Origin: Agrobacterium tumefaciens
GTDB lineage: Bacteria; Pseudomonadota; Alphaproteobacteria; Rhizobiales; Rhizobiaceae
DNA length: 64,000 nucleotides
Assembly: GCF_005221385.1 (NCBI RefSeq)
Contig: NZ_CP039904.1
Coordinates: 1 to 64,000, forward strand
Direction: 5' to 3'
Below, in pieces: positions 55,514 through 64,000 of the stretch. Made by a program: the position numbers and the translations under genes. The notes under the pieces were generated by a model, which worked only from the letters and a program-made list of their open reading frames with translations, searched no databases and had not been told where the DNA came from. The first letter of the stretch is position 1, and each line of letters opens with the position of its first letter.

Positions 55514-56671
55514 TTATTCCGCCCTGTCGAGCGCCGTCAAAATCTCATAGGCCAGGGCGACACGATCCTCATTGGGATAGTTTTTATTGGCCAGAAGGAC
55601 GACGCCGCGTTTCTGCTGCGGTATGAAAGCCACATAGGCGCCAAAACCATTGGTGGAACCCGTTTTGTTGATGAGGACATCCTGACGCGGTTTCATCGGC
55701 GGGGTGATTTCGGAGACCGGAACCGTCTTCAAAAGGGCGCCGGAATTCGTGTCCACCAGCGTCTTCAGAGCAACCGGATAGGCATATTGTTCCCAGACCA
55801 TGTCCTGCACCATCGCGCCGACACTGAAATACCCCGTATGGGTGTTGAGGAGCGCCTGCTGCATTTTTCCATCCAGCTTCTCAAGACCCATATTGGCATT
55901 GATGAAACGGATCATGTCGCTTGCCGAGGATTTGACGCCGTAGGCCTCCGAGGAGAGGATGGCCGGCGTCACCCGGGCCGGGTCGCCGTTTCTCTTATAG
56001 CCTTGGGCATAATCCCCCATCTTTGCCTTCGGCACCACGGTGAAGGTGTTCTTCAGGCCCAGTCCGGGCAGCAGCGTGCCTTGCATCGCATCATCAAAGC
56101 TCTGGCCCATGGCCTTTGCGGTAACGTAACCAAGCATTCCGATACTGGGATTGGCATAGGTACGGTGGGTTCCGGCCTTATATGACGGTTTCCAAGCCTT
56201 GAGATAGGCCAGCAGCTGCTGTTCCGTCTCGACGTTATCAGGCACCTGCAGCGGGAACCCGCCGGCGGTGTGGGTGCCGAGATGCATCAGGGCAACATCG
56301 CCGAAAGGTGTGCCCTTCATGGACGGAAGATAGTCCGCGACCTTGCCGGACAGCGACAGCTGGCCATTCATCTCGGCATAGGTGCTGAGCGCGACCGTGA
56401 ATGTCTTGCTGATCGAGCCGAGTTCGAACAGGGTCTGCGGCGTCACCGGCTGGCCGGTGCTCTTCGACGTGACGCCATAGGTGAATACATGGTTTTCACC
56501 ATCGACGCTGATGGCGACGGCCAGGCCCGGAATGCCGTTTTTCTCCATGACCGGCTTTATCGCGGCATCCGTTATTGCCTTCAGCTTCGCTTCATCGGCG
56601 GCGGAGGCCTGTGTGAACAGGCCGGCCGAGAGCAGCGCGGCAAGGGCGATATGTCCGTGATTGAGTTTCAT
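55514..56671 (-). CDS. ampC: Class C beta-lactamase AmpC
   Basis: A 385-aa periplasmic serine beta-lactamase. Signal peptide about 1-24 (cleavage after ASA). Catalytic motifs: Ser86-x-x-Lys89 in LGSISKTF, YAN in HRTYANPSIG, and KTG in INKTGSTNGFG. The ATG giving MKLNHGH follows GGAGA by 9 bases; another ATG three codons earlier is too close. Divergent from ampR, so expression is expected to be inducible through cell-wall recycling products, as in other AmpR-regulated systems. Confidence 0.94.
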   Translation of the reverse strand: MKLNHGHIALAALLSAGLFTQASAADEAKLKAITDAAIKPVMEKNGIPGLAVAISVDGENHVFTYGVTSKSTGQPVTPQTLFELGSISKTFTVALSTYAEMNGQLSLSGKVADYLPSMKGTPFGDVALMHLGTHTAGGFPLQVPDNVETEQQLLAYLKAWKPSYKAGTHRTYANPSIGMLGYVTAKAMGQSFDDAMQGTLLPGLGLKNTFTVVPKAKMGDYAQGYKRNGDPARVTPAILSSEAYGVKSSASDMIRFINANMGLEKLDGKMQQALLNTHTGYFSVGAMVQDMVWEQYAYPVALKTLVDTNSGALLKTVPVSEITPPMKPRQDVLINKTGSTNGFGAYVAFIPQQKRGVVLLANKNYPNEDRVALAYEILTALDRAE

Positions 56672-56804
56672 CTTTCGCATTCTCCAAAACCTCAGGTCGA
56701 TGACCGGCGCTTGCGCCGTCCCCAGCGAAAGAGCTTTAGCGGCCCTACATTGCACGAACAAACCATGATATCTCGGAAGAGATACAAGAAAATCTAGGTC
56801 TCAA

Positions 56805-57683
56805 ATGGTTCGGCAATTTCTTCCCCTGAACGGTCTTCGGGCCTTCGAAGCATCGGCAAGACACCTCAGCTTCACCCGTGCAGCCATCGAACTCTGCGTC
56901 ACGCAGGCGGCGGTGAGCCAGCAGGTGAAGGTGCTGGAAAAGCGGCTGGGCGTCTCGCTGTTTCAACGGCTTCCGCGCGGGCTGAAAATCACCGCCGAGG
57001 GTGAAGCGCTTCTACCCACCGTTACCAGTTCCTTCGACCAGATGGCGACCACGCTCGACAGGATCGAGGCCGGACAGGTGCGCGAATTGCTGTTTCTGGG
57101 GGTGGTCGGCACATTTGCCGTCGGCTGGCTTCTGCCGCGGCTGAAGGAGTTTCAAAAACAGCATCCCTTCATCGATGTCAGGGTTTCCACCAACAATAAC
57201 CGGGTAGACATGGCAGCCGAAGGGCTGGATTTTGCCATCCGCTTTGGTCAGGGTTCATGGCACGGCACCGATGCCTTCCGGCTTTTCGAGGCGCCGCTTT
57301 CACCCCTGTGCACACCCAAACTGGCGGAAACTTTAAAAACGCCCGCCGATCTTGTCGAGGCGACGCTTTTGCGCAGCTACCGGTCCGACGAATGGAGCAC
57401 ATGGTTTGCGGCGGCCGGTGTGGCGCCGGCAGCCCAGGTGAATGCCGGGATCGTTTTCGACACCTCGCTCGGCATGATGGAGGCCGCGCTGCAGGGGCTG
57501 GGCGTGGCGCTGGCACCGCCATCGATGTTTTCGCGGCATCTGGCTTCCGGGGCAATCATCCAGCCCTTCCCCGTCACCATATCGCTTGGAAGCTACTGGC
57601 TGACCCGGTTGCAATCCAAACCGCAGACATCAGCCATGCTGGCCTTTTCGGACTGGATGTTGACCCATGCGGAATTTGCCTGA
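56805..57683 (+). CDS. ampR: LysR-family regulator AmpR
   Basis: A 292-aa regulator of the divergent ampC gene. Starts PLNGLRAFEASARHLSFTRA, and later shows RVSTNNNRVDMAAEGLDF and LGSYWLTRLQSKPQTSAM, which correspond closely to enterobacterial AmpR. AmpR senses muropeptides; the 133-base intergenic region should hold the AmpR box. Convergent with chrA downstream, seven bases away. Confidence 0.94.
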   Translation: MVRQFLPLNGLRAFEASARHLSFTRAAIELCVTQAAVSQQVKVLEKRLGVSLFQRLPRGLKITAEGEALLPTVTSSFDQMATTLDRIEAGQVRELLFLGVVGTFAVGWLLPRLKEFQKQHPFIDVRVSTNNNRVDMAAEGLDFAIRFGQGSWHGTDAFRLFEAPLSPLCTPKLAETLKTPADLVEATLLRSYRSDEWSTWFAAAGVAPAAQVNAGIVFDTSLGMMEAALQGLGVALAPPSMFSRHLASGAIIQPFPVTISLGSYWLTRLQSKPQTSAMLAFSDWMLTHAEFA

Positions 57684-57689
57684 CATGGC

Positions 57690-58919
57690 TTACAGCAGCG
57701 CCAGCAGAACGCCGCCCGCAGCACAGATCACCACCACAACCCATGGCGGCGTCTTCCACACCGTCAACAGGATGAAACCCGCAAGGGCCAGTGTGAAATC
57801 CTTCGACGTGAAGATGGCGCTGGTCCACACCGGGTCATAAAGTGCGGCACCAAGAATGCCGACGACGGCGGCGTTTGCTCCGCGCATGGCCGCCTGCGCC
57901 AGAAGATGCCGGCGAAACCCTTCCCAGAAGGGCAGCGCACCGATGAGAAGCAGCATGCCCGGCAGGAAGATTGCAATGAGGGCAATGGCTGCACCGGCAA
58001 CGCCGTTCGGCTGCGGCGCCACCACGGCACCGAGATAGGCGGCAAAGGTGAAAAGCGGGCCGGGAACGGCCTGTGTCGCGCCATATCCGGCGATAAATGC
58101 ATCCTCCGTCACCCAGCCGGTGGCGACGACCTCGGATTGCAGCAGCGGCAGGACCACATGACCGCCGCCGAAGACCAGCGCGCCGGCACGATAAAACGCA
58201 TCGAACAAAGAGAGGCCCTGCGATCCCGCCACAGCCGCAAGCAGCGGCAGCAGGCCAAGAAGCAGGATGAAGGCTGTGAGCGCGATATATCCGACGCTTT
58301 TCGACACCCGGAACTGGAGATGGGAAGCGTCCCGCACCGCACCGTTGCGACAGAAGGCAAGCCCGGCAATGGCGCCGACGGCAAGCGCCAGGATCTGCCC
58401 GAAAGCTCCGGCCAGAAAAACCACACAGACAATGCCGGCAAGTGCGATGCTGGCGCGCTGCCGATCCGGCGCAAGGCTTTTTGCCATGCCCCAGACCGCC
58501 TGCGCCACCACGGAGACGGCGACGATCTTGAGGCCATGCAGCAGGCCGGTGCCGACCGGCCCCTCGATCGAAGCGGCAACGGTGGCAAACAGCAAAAGCA
58601 GGATGGCGGATGGCAGGGTAAAGGCCGTCCAGGCCATGAGAGCGCCGAGCGGCCCCGCCCTCAAAAGCCCGAGCGCAAAGCCCACCTGGCTGGAAGCCGG
58701 ACCGGGAAGAAACTGACAGAGCGCCACAAGATCGGCATAACCGGCCTCATCGATCCATTTGCGCCGCACGACCAGCTCATCGCGAAAATAACCGAGATGG
58801 GCGATGGGTCCGCCGAAAGAGGTAACGCCGAGCTTCAGGAAGGCGGCGAAAACTTCACCGGGAGTGCCGTTTTTTTGGCTGTCGGCTTCGGCTGGCATTG
58901 CTTGCGTTGACGGCTTCAC
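57690..58919 (-). CDS. chrA: Chromate transporter ChrA (long two-domain form)
   Basis: A 409-aa inner-membrane protein of the CHR family, exporting chromate. Two homologous domains: the first starts AFLKLGVTSFGGPIAHLGYF and has LCQFLPGPASSQ; the second has YRAGALVFGGGHVVLPLLQ and TQAVPGPLFTFAAYLG. The chosen start is GTG with AGGGAG 7 bases upstream; GTG 13 codons earlier is an alternative. No chrB or chrF regulator is adjacent. Confidence 0.9.
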   Translation of the reverse strand: MKPSTQAMPAEADSQKNGTPGEVFAAFLKLGVTSFGGPIAHLGYFRDELVVRRKWIDEAGYADLVALCQFLPGPASSQVGFALGLLRAGPLGALMAWTAFTLPSAILLLLFATVAASIEGPVGTGLLHGLKIVAVSVVAQAVWGMAKSLAPDRQRASIALAGIVCVVFLAGAFGQILALAVGAIAGLAFCRNGAVRDASHLQFRVSKSVGYIALTAFILLLGLLPLLAAVAGSQGLSLFDAFYRAGALVFGGGHVVLPLLQSEVVATGWVTEDAFIAGYGATQAVPGPLFTFAAYLGAVVAPQPNGVAGAAIALIAIFLPGMLLLIGALPFWEGFRRHLLAQAAMRGANAAVVGILGAALYDPVWTSAIFTSKDFTLALAGFILLTVWKTPPWVVVVICAAGGVLLALL

Positions 58920-59031
58920 GAAAAGCTCCCTGAGCGTGCAACGGCTATTCGTCAACACAAATGGGTATCAAAAAAATCATGTCGGTATCAGACACTATTG
59001 CGACAGGGATATGAAGGGGCCGGTCATGTCG

Positions 59032-59060
59032 ACGCCGGAAAGTCGCTGACTTTCCGGCGT
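59032..59060. terminator. Perfect hairpin after the four-gene cluster
   Basis: ACGCCGGAAAGTC (59032-59044) pairs perfectly with GACTTTCCGGCGT (59048-59060), loop GCT. It lies just after the last minus-strand gene of the helical-protein/protease cluster and probably ends its transcript; no T-run follows. Confidence 0.65.
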
Positions 59061-59082
59061 GTCTTGATGTCATAAGGAACCG

Positions 59083-59553
59083 CTACAGCAATTCGGAGAA
59101 GTGGGATATCCATCCCCGCTCATCGGTGCCGCCGGAGAAACCGGCCGCGCCCAGAGTGATTTCATACTGCTTGCTTTTCCTGTGGATGGTTACCGCGACC
59201 GCGATCGGCGTCTTGGGTCTCCATGTAAAGTCACTGTCCGGGCCAGGTGCGAGCTGGCTGAGGGATTCGAGCTGAACCGCGTCGAGAAACATGACTGTGC
59301 TTTTGCCGGTTTTGTAGAGAGACTCCCACCGCGCCTGGGCAACAGCATTTGCGGCCTCGGCGAAGACATCGCCGTCTTTCCTGGGATCAGCCAAGGCTGC
59401 CTTGCGCCATGCCGCTAGGATATTGAGGATGTCGTTCATGTCGAGTCCCAGCTCCGCGAGAAACTCGATGGTCTGGGTGTTGCCAAATGTGTTGTAACCG
59501 TCCTCGCTGAAAGGGCGAATATGCTTGATCATGAAATCGCTGAGAATTGGCAT
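59083..59553 (-). CDS. Hypothetical protein of the helical-protein/protease cluster
   Basis: A 156-aa protein, no signal peptide, no membrane helix, no cysteine. Helical N-terminal part (about 30-95: LAELGLDMNDILNILAAWRK) and strand-like C-terminal part. Not recognised. AAAGGAG lies before the ATG. Last of four minus-strand genes with a papain-like protease and two long helical proteins. It could be a chaperone, immunity or specificity protein; nothing in the sequence decides. Confidence 0.72.
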   Translation of the reverse strand: MPILSDFMIKHIRPFSEDGYNTFGNTQTIEFLAELGLDMNDILNILAAWRKAALADPRKDGDVFAEAANAVAQARWESLYKTGKSTVMFLDAVQLESLSQLAPGPDSDFTWRPKTPIAVAVTIHRKSKQYEITLGAAGFSGGTDERGWISHFSELL

Positions 59554-59710
59554 ATGTGTCTCCTTTGGACATGAGCCAGCTGTTCCCGGCCTTTGATGGT
59601 AAGGACAGGTTGGCATGATTTTGAGGGGTTGCTGGGTGCCGGAATGCCTCCGGCAAGACGTCTGGTGCCGTTATGCGCCTTTGCGCGCAGCCGACATTCT
59701 GCTTGCAGGC

Positions 59711-60253
59711 TTAGCCGAAGGTGATGGCGGTGTGGCCGGCCATCCCGAGGAATTCCTGCAGGCCAATGCGCGTTCTGCTGCCGCCATGCCCTGTCGGCCA
59801 TGGATCGAGGATGTGAAGTTCGAGATCCTTGCCTGCCTCGGTATAACCATAGACGACGTAATAATGGATATGTGTGCCGATGACGAAGACGCGGTTGTTG
59901 TCGATCTCGCCTCTCACGATCTCCGGTGTCAGATCGGCGACGAAGTGGCCGCCGGTCGTTGCATGATCGAAGGCGTTCCACTGGCTGGAAACCAGCCGTA
60001 CGATGTTGCTGTCGGGGTTGGCGCCGCCCATTTCATCGATCGCAGCGGATTGATCCAGAATGAGCGCCAGCTCCCAGCGCTCCTGAACCTCCGGGTCGAC
60101 GGTCGCAAGCGCTGCGGTGTTACGTCTTGCGATGGCATATTGCGTGGCGGCGGCAAGTTCACGATAGGCCCGCACCATCTGCTCCACGGCGGCAAAGCAC
60201 CAGGAGGGCGTTTCCTGAGCGACCAGCGCCGGAGGATTGTTGACTGTCGGCAT
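59711..60253 (-). CDS. Papain-like cysteine protease (C39/C70-like)
   Basis: A 180-aa protein with the layout of a small papain-fold protease. QETPSWCF places Gln13 six residues before Cys19, the usual oxyanion and nucleophile pair. His130 in THIHYYVVYGY and Asp150 in LDPWPTG complete a triad like that of C39 and AvrRpt2-type (C70) peptidases. No signal peptide. AAGGAAGGAG precedes the ATG. It lies between the 156-aa protein and the 622-aa helical protein. A peptide-cleaving role in processing its neighbours or a target is inferred. Confidence 0.8.
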   Translation of the reverse strand: MPTVNNPPALVAQETPSWCFAAVEQMVRAYRELAAATQYAIARRNTAALATVDPEVQERWELALILDQSAAIDEMGGANPDSNIVRLVSSQWNAFDHATTGGHFVADLTPEIVRGEIDNNRVFVIGTHIHYYVVYGYTEAGKDLELHILDPWPTGHGGSRTRIGLQEFLGMAGHTAITFG

Positions 60254-60359
60254 GATATTCTCCTTCCTTAAAGTGACACGGCACGGGTTGCGCTTCGATG
60301 GCGGCCGGATGCCCGTCGTTGATTTTGCGTTGGTGAATGGTGAGATTTCGTTCCTAGCC

Positions 60360-60387
60360 GTCCTGCCGGCATATTCGCCGGCAGGAC
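60360..60387. terminator. Perfect hairpin inside the four-gene cluster
   Basis: GTCCTGCCGGC (60360-60370) pairs perfectly with GCCGGCAGGAC (60377-60387), loop ATATTC, in the 229-base space between the helical-protein gene and the protease gene. It may reduce read-through or stabilise one part of the transcript, giving unequal expression of the cluster genes. Confidence 0.6.
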
Positions 60388-60482
60388 ATTGCCTATGATC
60401 CATGCCAAGGAGGACGATTCCGGCTGAGACCATGGATACGCTTCCTGCCGGGCCGGAAAAGGAACGGCAGGATCTCAAGGGA

Positions 60483-62351
60483 TCAGGCTGTTTTGCTCAG
60501 ATCCTGACGATAGGCCTGCAGCGATGCGATTTTTGCGTCCGCAGCGGCCTCGCGTTCGGCGACGATGGCCGAGAGCTTTTCCGAGGCTTCCGCCATATAG
60601 TTCGTCAGGCCGGTGCCGGTGAGATATGTCCCCTGCAGCTTGTTGAGCTTTGACCATCCGTCCGCAAAGCTGCGGTTGAACCTGTCGCTGACGGTCCCGA
60701 CCGCATACCATTGGGCGGTCTGCCTGACGAAGAACTCGTTGACGGAGCGAACGAGCTGGGCGAGACGGTTCTTGCGAATGACCTCCAGCTCGGCCACATT
60801 GTCGATCGCCTTGATCTGGTGCTCGGCATCGTCGGCCACGGCCTGCATGAAATCGGCGAAACTTTTGAAGAAAAATGCGATTTCCTCAATGATTTCCTTC
60901 ATGCGTTTCAGCGCCGTAATGCTGACGTTGAGGGATTGAACCGCAAGCTTGATCTTATCGTCCTCAGCCTGCTTTCCCTTCAGCAGAGCGTTGATCTTTA
61001 TGAGTTCGGCGGCCTGGGTACGGCGTTCGTTCTCATAGGATTCCGCCTTGTCGATCATCTTCATCTGCATTTCGCGCAGGCTTGCGGCCTGTTGCTGCTG
61101 CTCGTCGGTGAGCTTGCCCAGCCCCTTGTCGAGCGCGTCGAGTGAAGCCTGCAGACTGGAAATCAGAGTCTGCTGACTTGCGATCTTCTCCTCCTGCGTC
61201 TTCAGTTCCGCGGCGCGCGCGGTCAGACGCTTATCAAGTTCGGCAAGTTCCACGGCCTTGCTCGATTTCGGATCGGTGCCCTCGGCATCTTTCGCCAGCG
61301 CCGACCTGCTGTCTTCCAGCGCCTTGATATCCGTCTTTAAGGTGTCGCGTTTTTCCTCGCTCTTGCGCAGTTCGGCCTTCTGCTCGGAAAGCTTGCTCTG
61401 CGTGGCGGCCCCATCCGCCTTTCCGCCGCCGGTTGTCGGTGTGCGGGAGCCGCCACCCTGCCCCTGCCCGTCCGCATCTTGGCCGCCCTTGGGCTGTCCC
61501 GAAAGCGCGCCGCCGACCGACGAGGCCAGCATGGAGGCAGGACCGCCCGCCACCATAGCGATGGCGGGAATGGCGCTTGAAATCATCTGCGCGCCGACCC
61601 GGACGATCGACATGATGAAGGCGCGCTCCTCTGCCGTATTGGCCCGCTTTTCATATTCACGGGCCTTCTTTTCGAACTCCGCAACCTGTGCCTTCAGATC
61701 GTTCACAAGCGATTCCAGCTGCTGGCGCCGCGCATCGGCCTCGCGGATTTCCCGCTCCATGGTCGCCTTGTCTTCGAGACGCTTGCTCAAGACCATTTCG
61801 CTCGCATCGGTGATCTGCGCCGTTGCCTTGATGATGCCATCATAGGTGGAGGCGACCTTAAGGAGATCGTCCCGCACTTCCAACGCCTTGTCGCGGATAT
61901 TTTTCGCGAGCTTTATCAGGTCGTTGGAGACGAAGGCCTTGATCTCGCTCTGGTCATTTCCCTCGCGGACATCCAGCCAGTCCGGGAAGAGGTCGTCGAC
62001 TGAAATGCGGATGCGATTGGCAACATCCATCGCATGTTTCATGGTGAGTTCACTGCTCTGCTGCGCGGTTATCAAGCTGTCCATGATGGCGCTGATGCGT
62101 CCGCGAATTTTGCCCTCCTCCTGCGGCGTGGTGTTGTAAGCGATGTAGAGCAGGTCGATCGCATTGTCGGTATCGCGCTTGGCGCGCTCGACATCGTAGG
62201 TCCCCTGGATCTTATCAACATAATACCGGACGAGCGCCGTATCCGCCTTGGGAAGGCTGAATTCCGGCTTCGACACGATCGCTTCGACATCGGCATCGAT
62301 CGCGCTGTTGAGTTTGGTTTCCCGGCTTTCGAGATTGACGACATTATTCAT
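60483..62351 (-). CDS. Large coiled-coil protein with a central hydrophobic segment
   Basis: A 622-aa, mostly helical protein without a signal peptide. Counting from the upstream ATG: helical N-terminal region to about 180, coiled coil about 185-245, hydrophobic segment about 246-287 (MSIVRVGAQMISSAIPAIAM), Gly/Asp-rich linker about 288-320, long coiled coil about 321-500, helical C-terminus. This arrangement resembles alpha-helical pore-forming toxins (ClyA, XaxA/YaxA type), but no family was confirmed. AGGAGC favours the second ATG (62351) over the one at 62357. It follows the secreted helical protein by 49 bases and precedes the protease. Confidence 0.75.
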   Translation of the reverse strand: MNNVVNLESRETKLNSAIDADVEAIVSKPEFSLPKADTALVRYYVDKIQGTYDVERAKRDTDNAIDLLYIAYNTTPQEEGKIRGRISAIMDSLITAQQSSELTMKHAMDVANRIRISVDDLFPDWLDVREGNDQSEIKAFVSNDLIKLAKNIRDKALEVRDDLLKVASTYDGIIKATAQITDASEMVLSKRLEDKATMEREIREADARRQQLESLVNDLKAQVAEFEKKAREYEKRANTAEERAFIMSIVRVGAQMISSAIPAIAMVAGGPASMLASSVGGALSGQPKGGQDADGQGQGGGSRTPTTGGGKADGAATQSKLSEQKAELRKSEEKRDTLKTDIKALEDSRSALAKDAEGTDPKSSKAVELAELDKRLTARAAELKTQEEKIASQQTLISSLQASLDALDKGLGKLTDEQQQQAASLREMQMKMIDKAESYENERRTQAAELIKINALLKGKQAEDDKIKLAVQSLNVSITALKRMKEIIEEIAFFFKSFADFMQAVADDAEHQIKAIDNVAELEVIRKNRLAQLVRSVNEFFVRQTAQWYAVGTVSDRFNRSFADGWSKLNKLQGTYLTGTGLTNYMAEASEKLSAIVAEREAAADAKIASLQAYRQDLSKTA

Positions 62352-62400
62352 TTTCATGCTCCTGTTGATGGTTGTTACGGAGAGTCATGGGGTTGATCGT

Positions 62401-63300
62401 TCACGATCCGCATTGTTTCCTGGCATCTTCAGGCAATCCGGCCTCGGTGGAGGAAATGAACTGCGGCACGTCCTTGGTCAGGCCGTCGATCTCGGCGGAC
62501 AGCCGGTCGACCTGACGTATTTTCGCGTCGTCAGGATTGACCTCGCTCGCTTCCTTGAGGGCATTGGTGAAATTGCCGAGCTGAATGTTGAAGTCCTGAA
62601 CCTTGCCGTTGATGGTGGAAATCGCCGCTTTGAGCCTGGTGATCTGCTCTTCCAGATTTTTCACTGCGCTCTGGTTTTCCGCGTGGCTCTGCTGTGCCGC
62701 TATCAGCTGGCGGCGATTGTTTTCGAGCTGGTTGCGAACGCCCTCAAGCGCCGTCCGGGCATTGTCCAGTCGCGGCAGTGCGATGCGATATTCCCTCTCC
62801 GCGTCATTCATCCAGCCCAGCGCCTTCACCGCGGCGTCACCGGCCTGGCAAATTCCCGGCAGGAAGAAGAGGACGCCGCTGCATATTGTTACTCTCTTGG
62901 CCTGCTCGTCCCTTTCCCTTCGGGCTTTTTCGAACACGGCCTGACGCGCCCTGACGTTCTCGCTCTCAGACTGAACCAGTTCTTCATAGCCCTTCACGGC
63001 CGTCTCGGACTGCGCCACCTGCCGTTCCAGCTCGATCTGCAGGTACATGGCCTCTCCCAGCGCCCGCTCCCGTTCGGCGCTGAGCTGTTGCTGCGCCGTC
63101 AGATGTTCCATCAGGCACACGGATCGGCGGCCGAGCAGCTCCCGGCTGGCTTCCGCCTGTTCAAGTTTTGACTGGAACGCCGCCACCTGTTCGGTGGTGA
63201 GGGCGGCCGCATTTGCAATGGCCGGCTGACCCATGGACGGAATATCAAACTGCATCGCAATTGCCGCAAGGCCGGCAAAAATAACATGTCGAAGTTGCAT
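62401..63300 (-). CDS. Secreted coiled-coil protein with a central hydrophobic segment
   Basis: A 299-aa protein with a signal peptide (about 1-31), then two long coiled-coil stretches (about 35-135 and 165-290) around a hydrophobic piece (about 137-151, VTICSGVLFFLPGIC) with Cys140 and Cys151. Further Cys62 and Cys297 could form disulphides. The pattern is like a smaller version of the next gene's product. AAGGAGG precedes the ATG. It is the first gene of the cluster, with a structured 5' region upstream. Family unknown. Confidence 0.77.
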   Translation of the reverse strand: MQLRHVIFAGLAAIAMQFDIPSMGQPAIANAAALTTEQVAAFQSKLEQAEASRELLGRRSVCLMEHLTAQQQLSAERERALGEAMYLQIELERQVAQSETAVKGYEELVQSESENVRARQAVFEKARRERDEQAKRVTICSGVLFFLPGICQAGDAAVKALGWMNDAEREYRIALPRLDNARTALEGVRNQLENNRRQLIAAQQSHAENQSAVKNLEEQITRLKAAISTINGKVQDFNIQLGNFTNALKEASEVNPDDAKIRQVDRLSAEIDGLTKDVPQFISSTEAGLPEDARKQCGS

Positions 63301-63866
63301 CGCTTTATCCTCCTTCTGAGAATTGGTGGTGAATGGACGTGCCGCGGCCCAGCCGGCATTGCTGCCGGACGCGCCAGAAACTCGGTAGAAACATGCGGAT
63401 GCCAGGCGGCTTCGGGATGCACTTTCCGTCACCTCGCCAAGGCCAAGAAAACAACCATCAAAGATTGTGCTTTCGATTGCCCAACGAAAGATATCGCGTC
63501 CGAAGCCAAATAAAATTATGCAATAAAAACAGACGATAACATTGTTATTATCGCCGCTCTCGCAAACCGTTCCAAAAGGGCACATATTTCAACGTGCTCT
63601 TTAACACTCAATTTATGAGAGTATTTTTTAATACCCCTCGGGAGAGCGATGCGGGAGTGCAACAAATTGCACGCATCTCCCGAACCCGGAACATTTCAGC
63701 TGTCATGTGGGCCTGAACGGCCGCAGTCGGTGAGCAAAACTCATATTTTTAAATTCGCCATAAAGTAGCGAAACTTAAATTCCGTGGGAGAAAGGCATCT
63801 GGAAAAGCAGCTGCGCAGGATTCAAAATCGCTCCCGCAAGGAGACCCCGTTCGGCCGCAGCCGGAC
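63301..63866. other. Structured, AT-rich intergenic region
   Basis: About 570 bases without a supported gene. It must hold the promoter of the four-gene minus-strand cluster. Inverted repeats: ATAACA-T-TGTTAT (63536-63548), GTATT-TTTT-AATAC (63621-63634) and the larger structure at 63639-63682. Confidence 0.55.
63639..63682. ncRNA. Possible structured RNA or regulatory hairpin
   Basis: Three stacked helices can form: CGGGA/TCCCG (63639-63643 with 63678-63682), GATGCG/CGCATC (63648-63653 with 63672-63677) and TGCAA/TTGCA (63658-63662 with 63667-63671), with 4-base bulges on one side and a CAAA loop. Sixteen base pairs are perfect. It might be a small RNA, a 5' leader element or a terminator for something outside the window. 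No T-run follows on either strand. Confidence 0.35.
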
Positions 63867-64000
63867 ATGCTTCAGGAGAGGCTGACACCCCTTGCGAACC
63901 GGATCCTGAACGATGCCGCTTTTGACGAGACTGTCATCCGTCTTTGCTCGCAGATATCGAGGGTCTACAAGCAGGAACCACGCCTCGTCCGCGCTCTCGG
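63867..64000 (+). CDS. Start of a gene cut by the window edge
   Basis: From an ATG at 63867 the frame is open to the window end (44 codons: MLQERLTPLANRILNDAAFD and onward), with good codon use and amphipathic helical character. There is no close ribosome binding site; AAGGAGA lies about 25 bases upstream. No family was recognised. Confidence 0.4.
   Translation, partial: MLQERLTPLANRILNDAAFDETVIRLCSQISRVYKQEPRLVRAL

Noticed and set aside
63536..63548. ATAACA-T-TGTTAT as a second protelomerase site
   Set aside because: It shares only the ATTGTTAT half with the telomere and lacks the ATATCATGATAT centre; most likely coincidence in AT-rich DNA.

Overview
The window looks like one end of the linear chromosome (chromid) of an Agrobacterium-type Rhizobiales bacterium. 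The first 160 bases are a perfect palindrome centred between bases 80 and 81 on ATATCATGATAT. This is what is obtained when sequencing reads run through a covalently closed hairpin telomere of the kind made by the protelomerase TelA. The real chromosome end is then at 80/81, and bases 1-80 mirror 81-160. High-GC coding sequence, many ABC importers, LysR regulators with divergent targets, an AmpR-AmpC pair and overlapping stop/start junctions all fit Agrobacterium.

Layout. 1-1038: telomere and gene-free subtelomeric DNA. 1039-4092: an M-V-R cassette of HTH-fused cytosine methyltransferase, Vsr and EcoRII-like endonuclease. 4296-11497: small secreted or membrane proteins, an ArsR-SRPBCC pair with a likely operator, and an EamA exporter. 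11836-19312: a binding-protein-dependent ABC importer facing a two-component system that carries its own paralogous binding protein. 19436-24444: aconitase B and a chemoreceptor. 24797-28563: a LysR regulator divergent from an MFS/cyclophilin-like/hydrolase operon. 28749-34292: an ABC importer with a glycerophosphodiesterase and an inositol-phosphatase-like enzyme. 34369-45123: a nine-gene minus-strand sugar or sugar-acid operon containing an IclR-SMP30 fusion, divergent from a dgoK-like kinase. 45229-49956: a taurine/nitrate-type ABC importer with a PrpF/GalD-family isomerase and a LysR regulator. 50095-53705: dgdA-dgdR and a nucleobase permease. 53903-58919: a diguanylate cyclase, ampC-ampR and chrA. 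59083-63300: an unfamiliar four-gene minus-strand cluster with two long helical proteins that have central hydrophobic segments, plus a papain-like protease. 63301-64000: structured intergenic DNA and the start of a gene cut by the window edge.

The middle of the window is mostly nutrient acquisition: each importer sits with enzymes that could process its cargo and usually with its own regulator. The two ends differ from this pattern. The telomere-proximal end carries a restriction-modification-repair cassette, and the far end carries the uncharacterised helical-protein/protease cluster, which is the best candidate here for an undescribed system. No rRNA, tRNA, CRISPR array or intact insertion sequence was seen.
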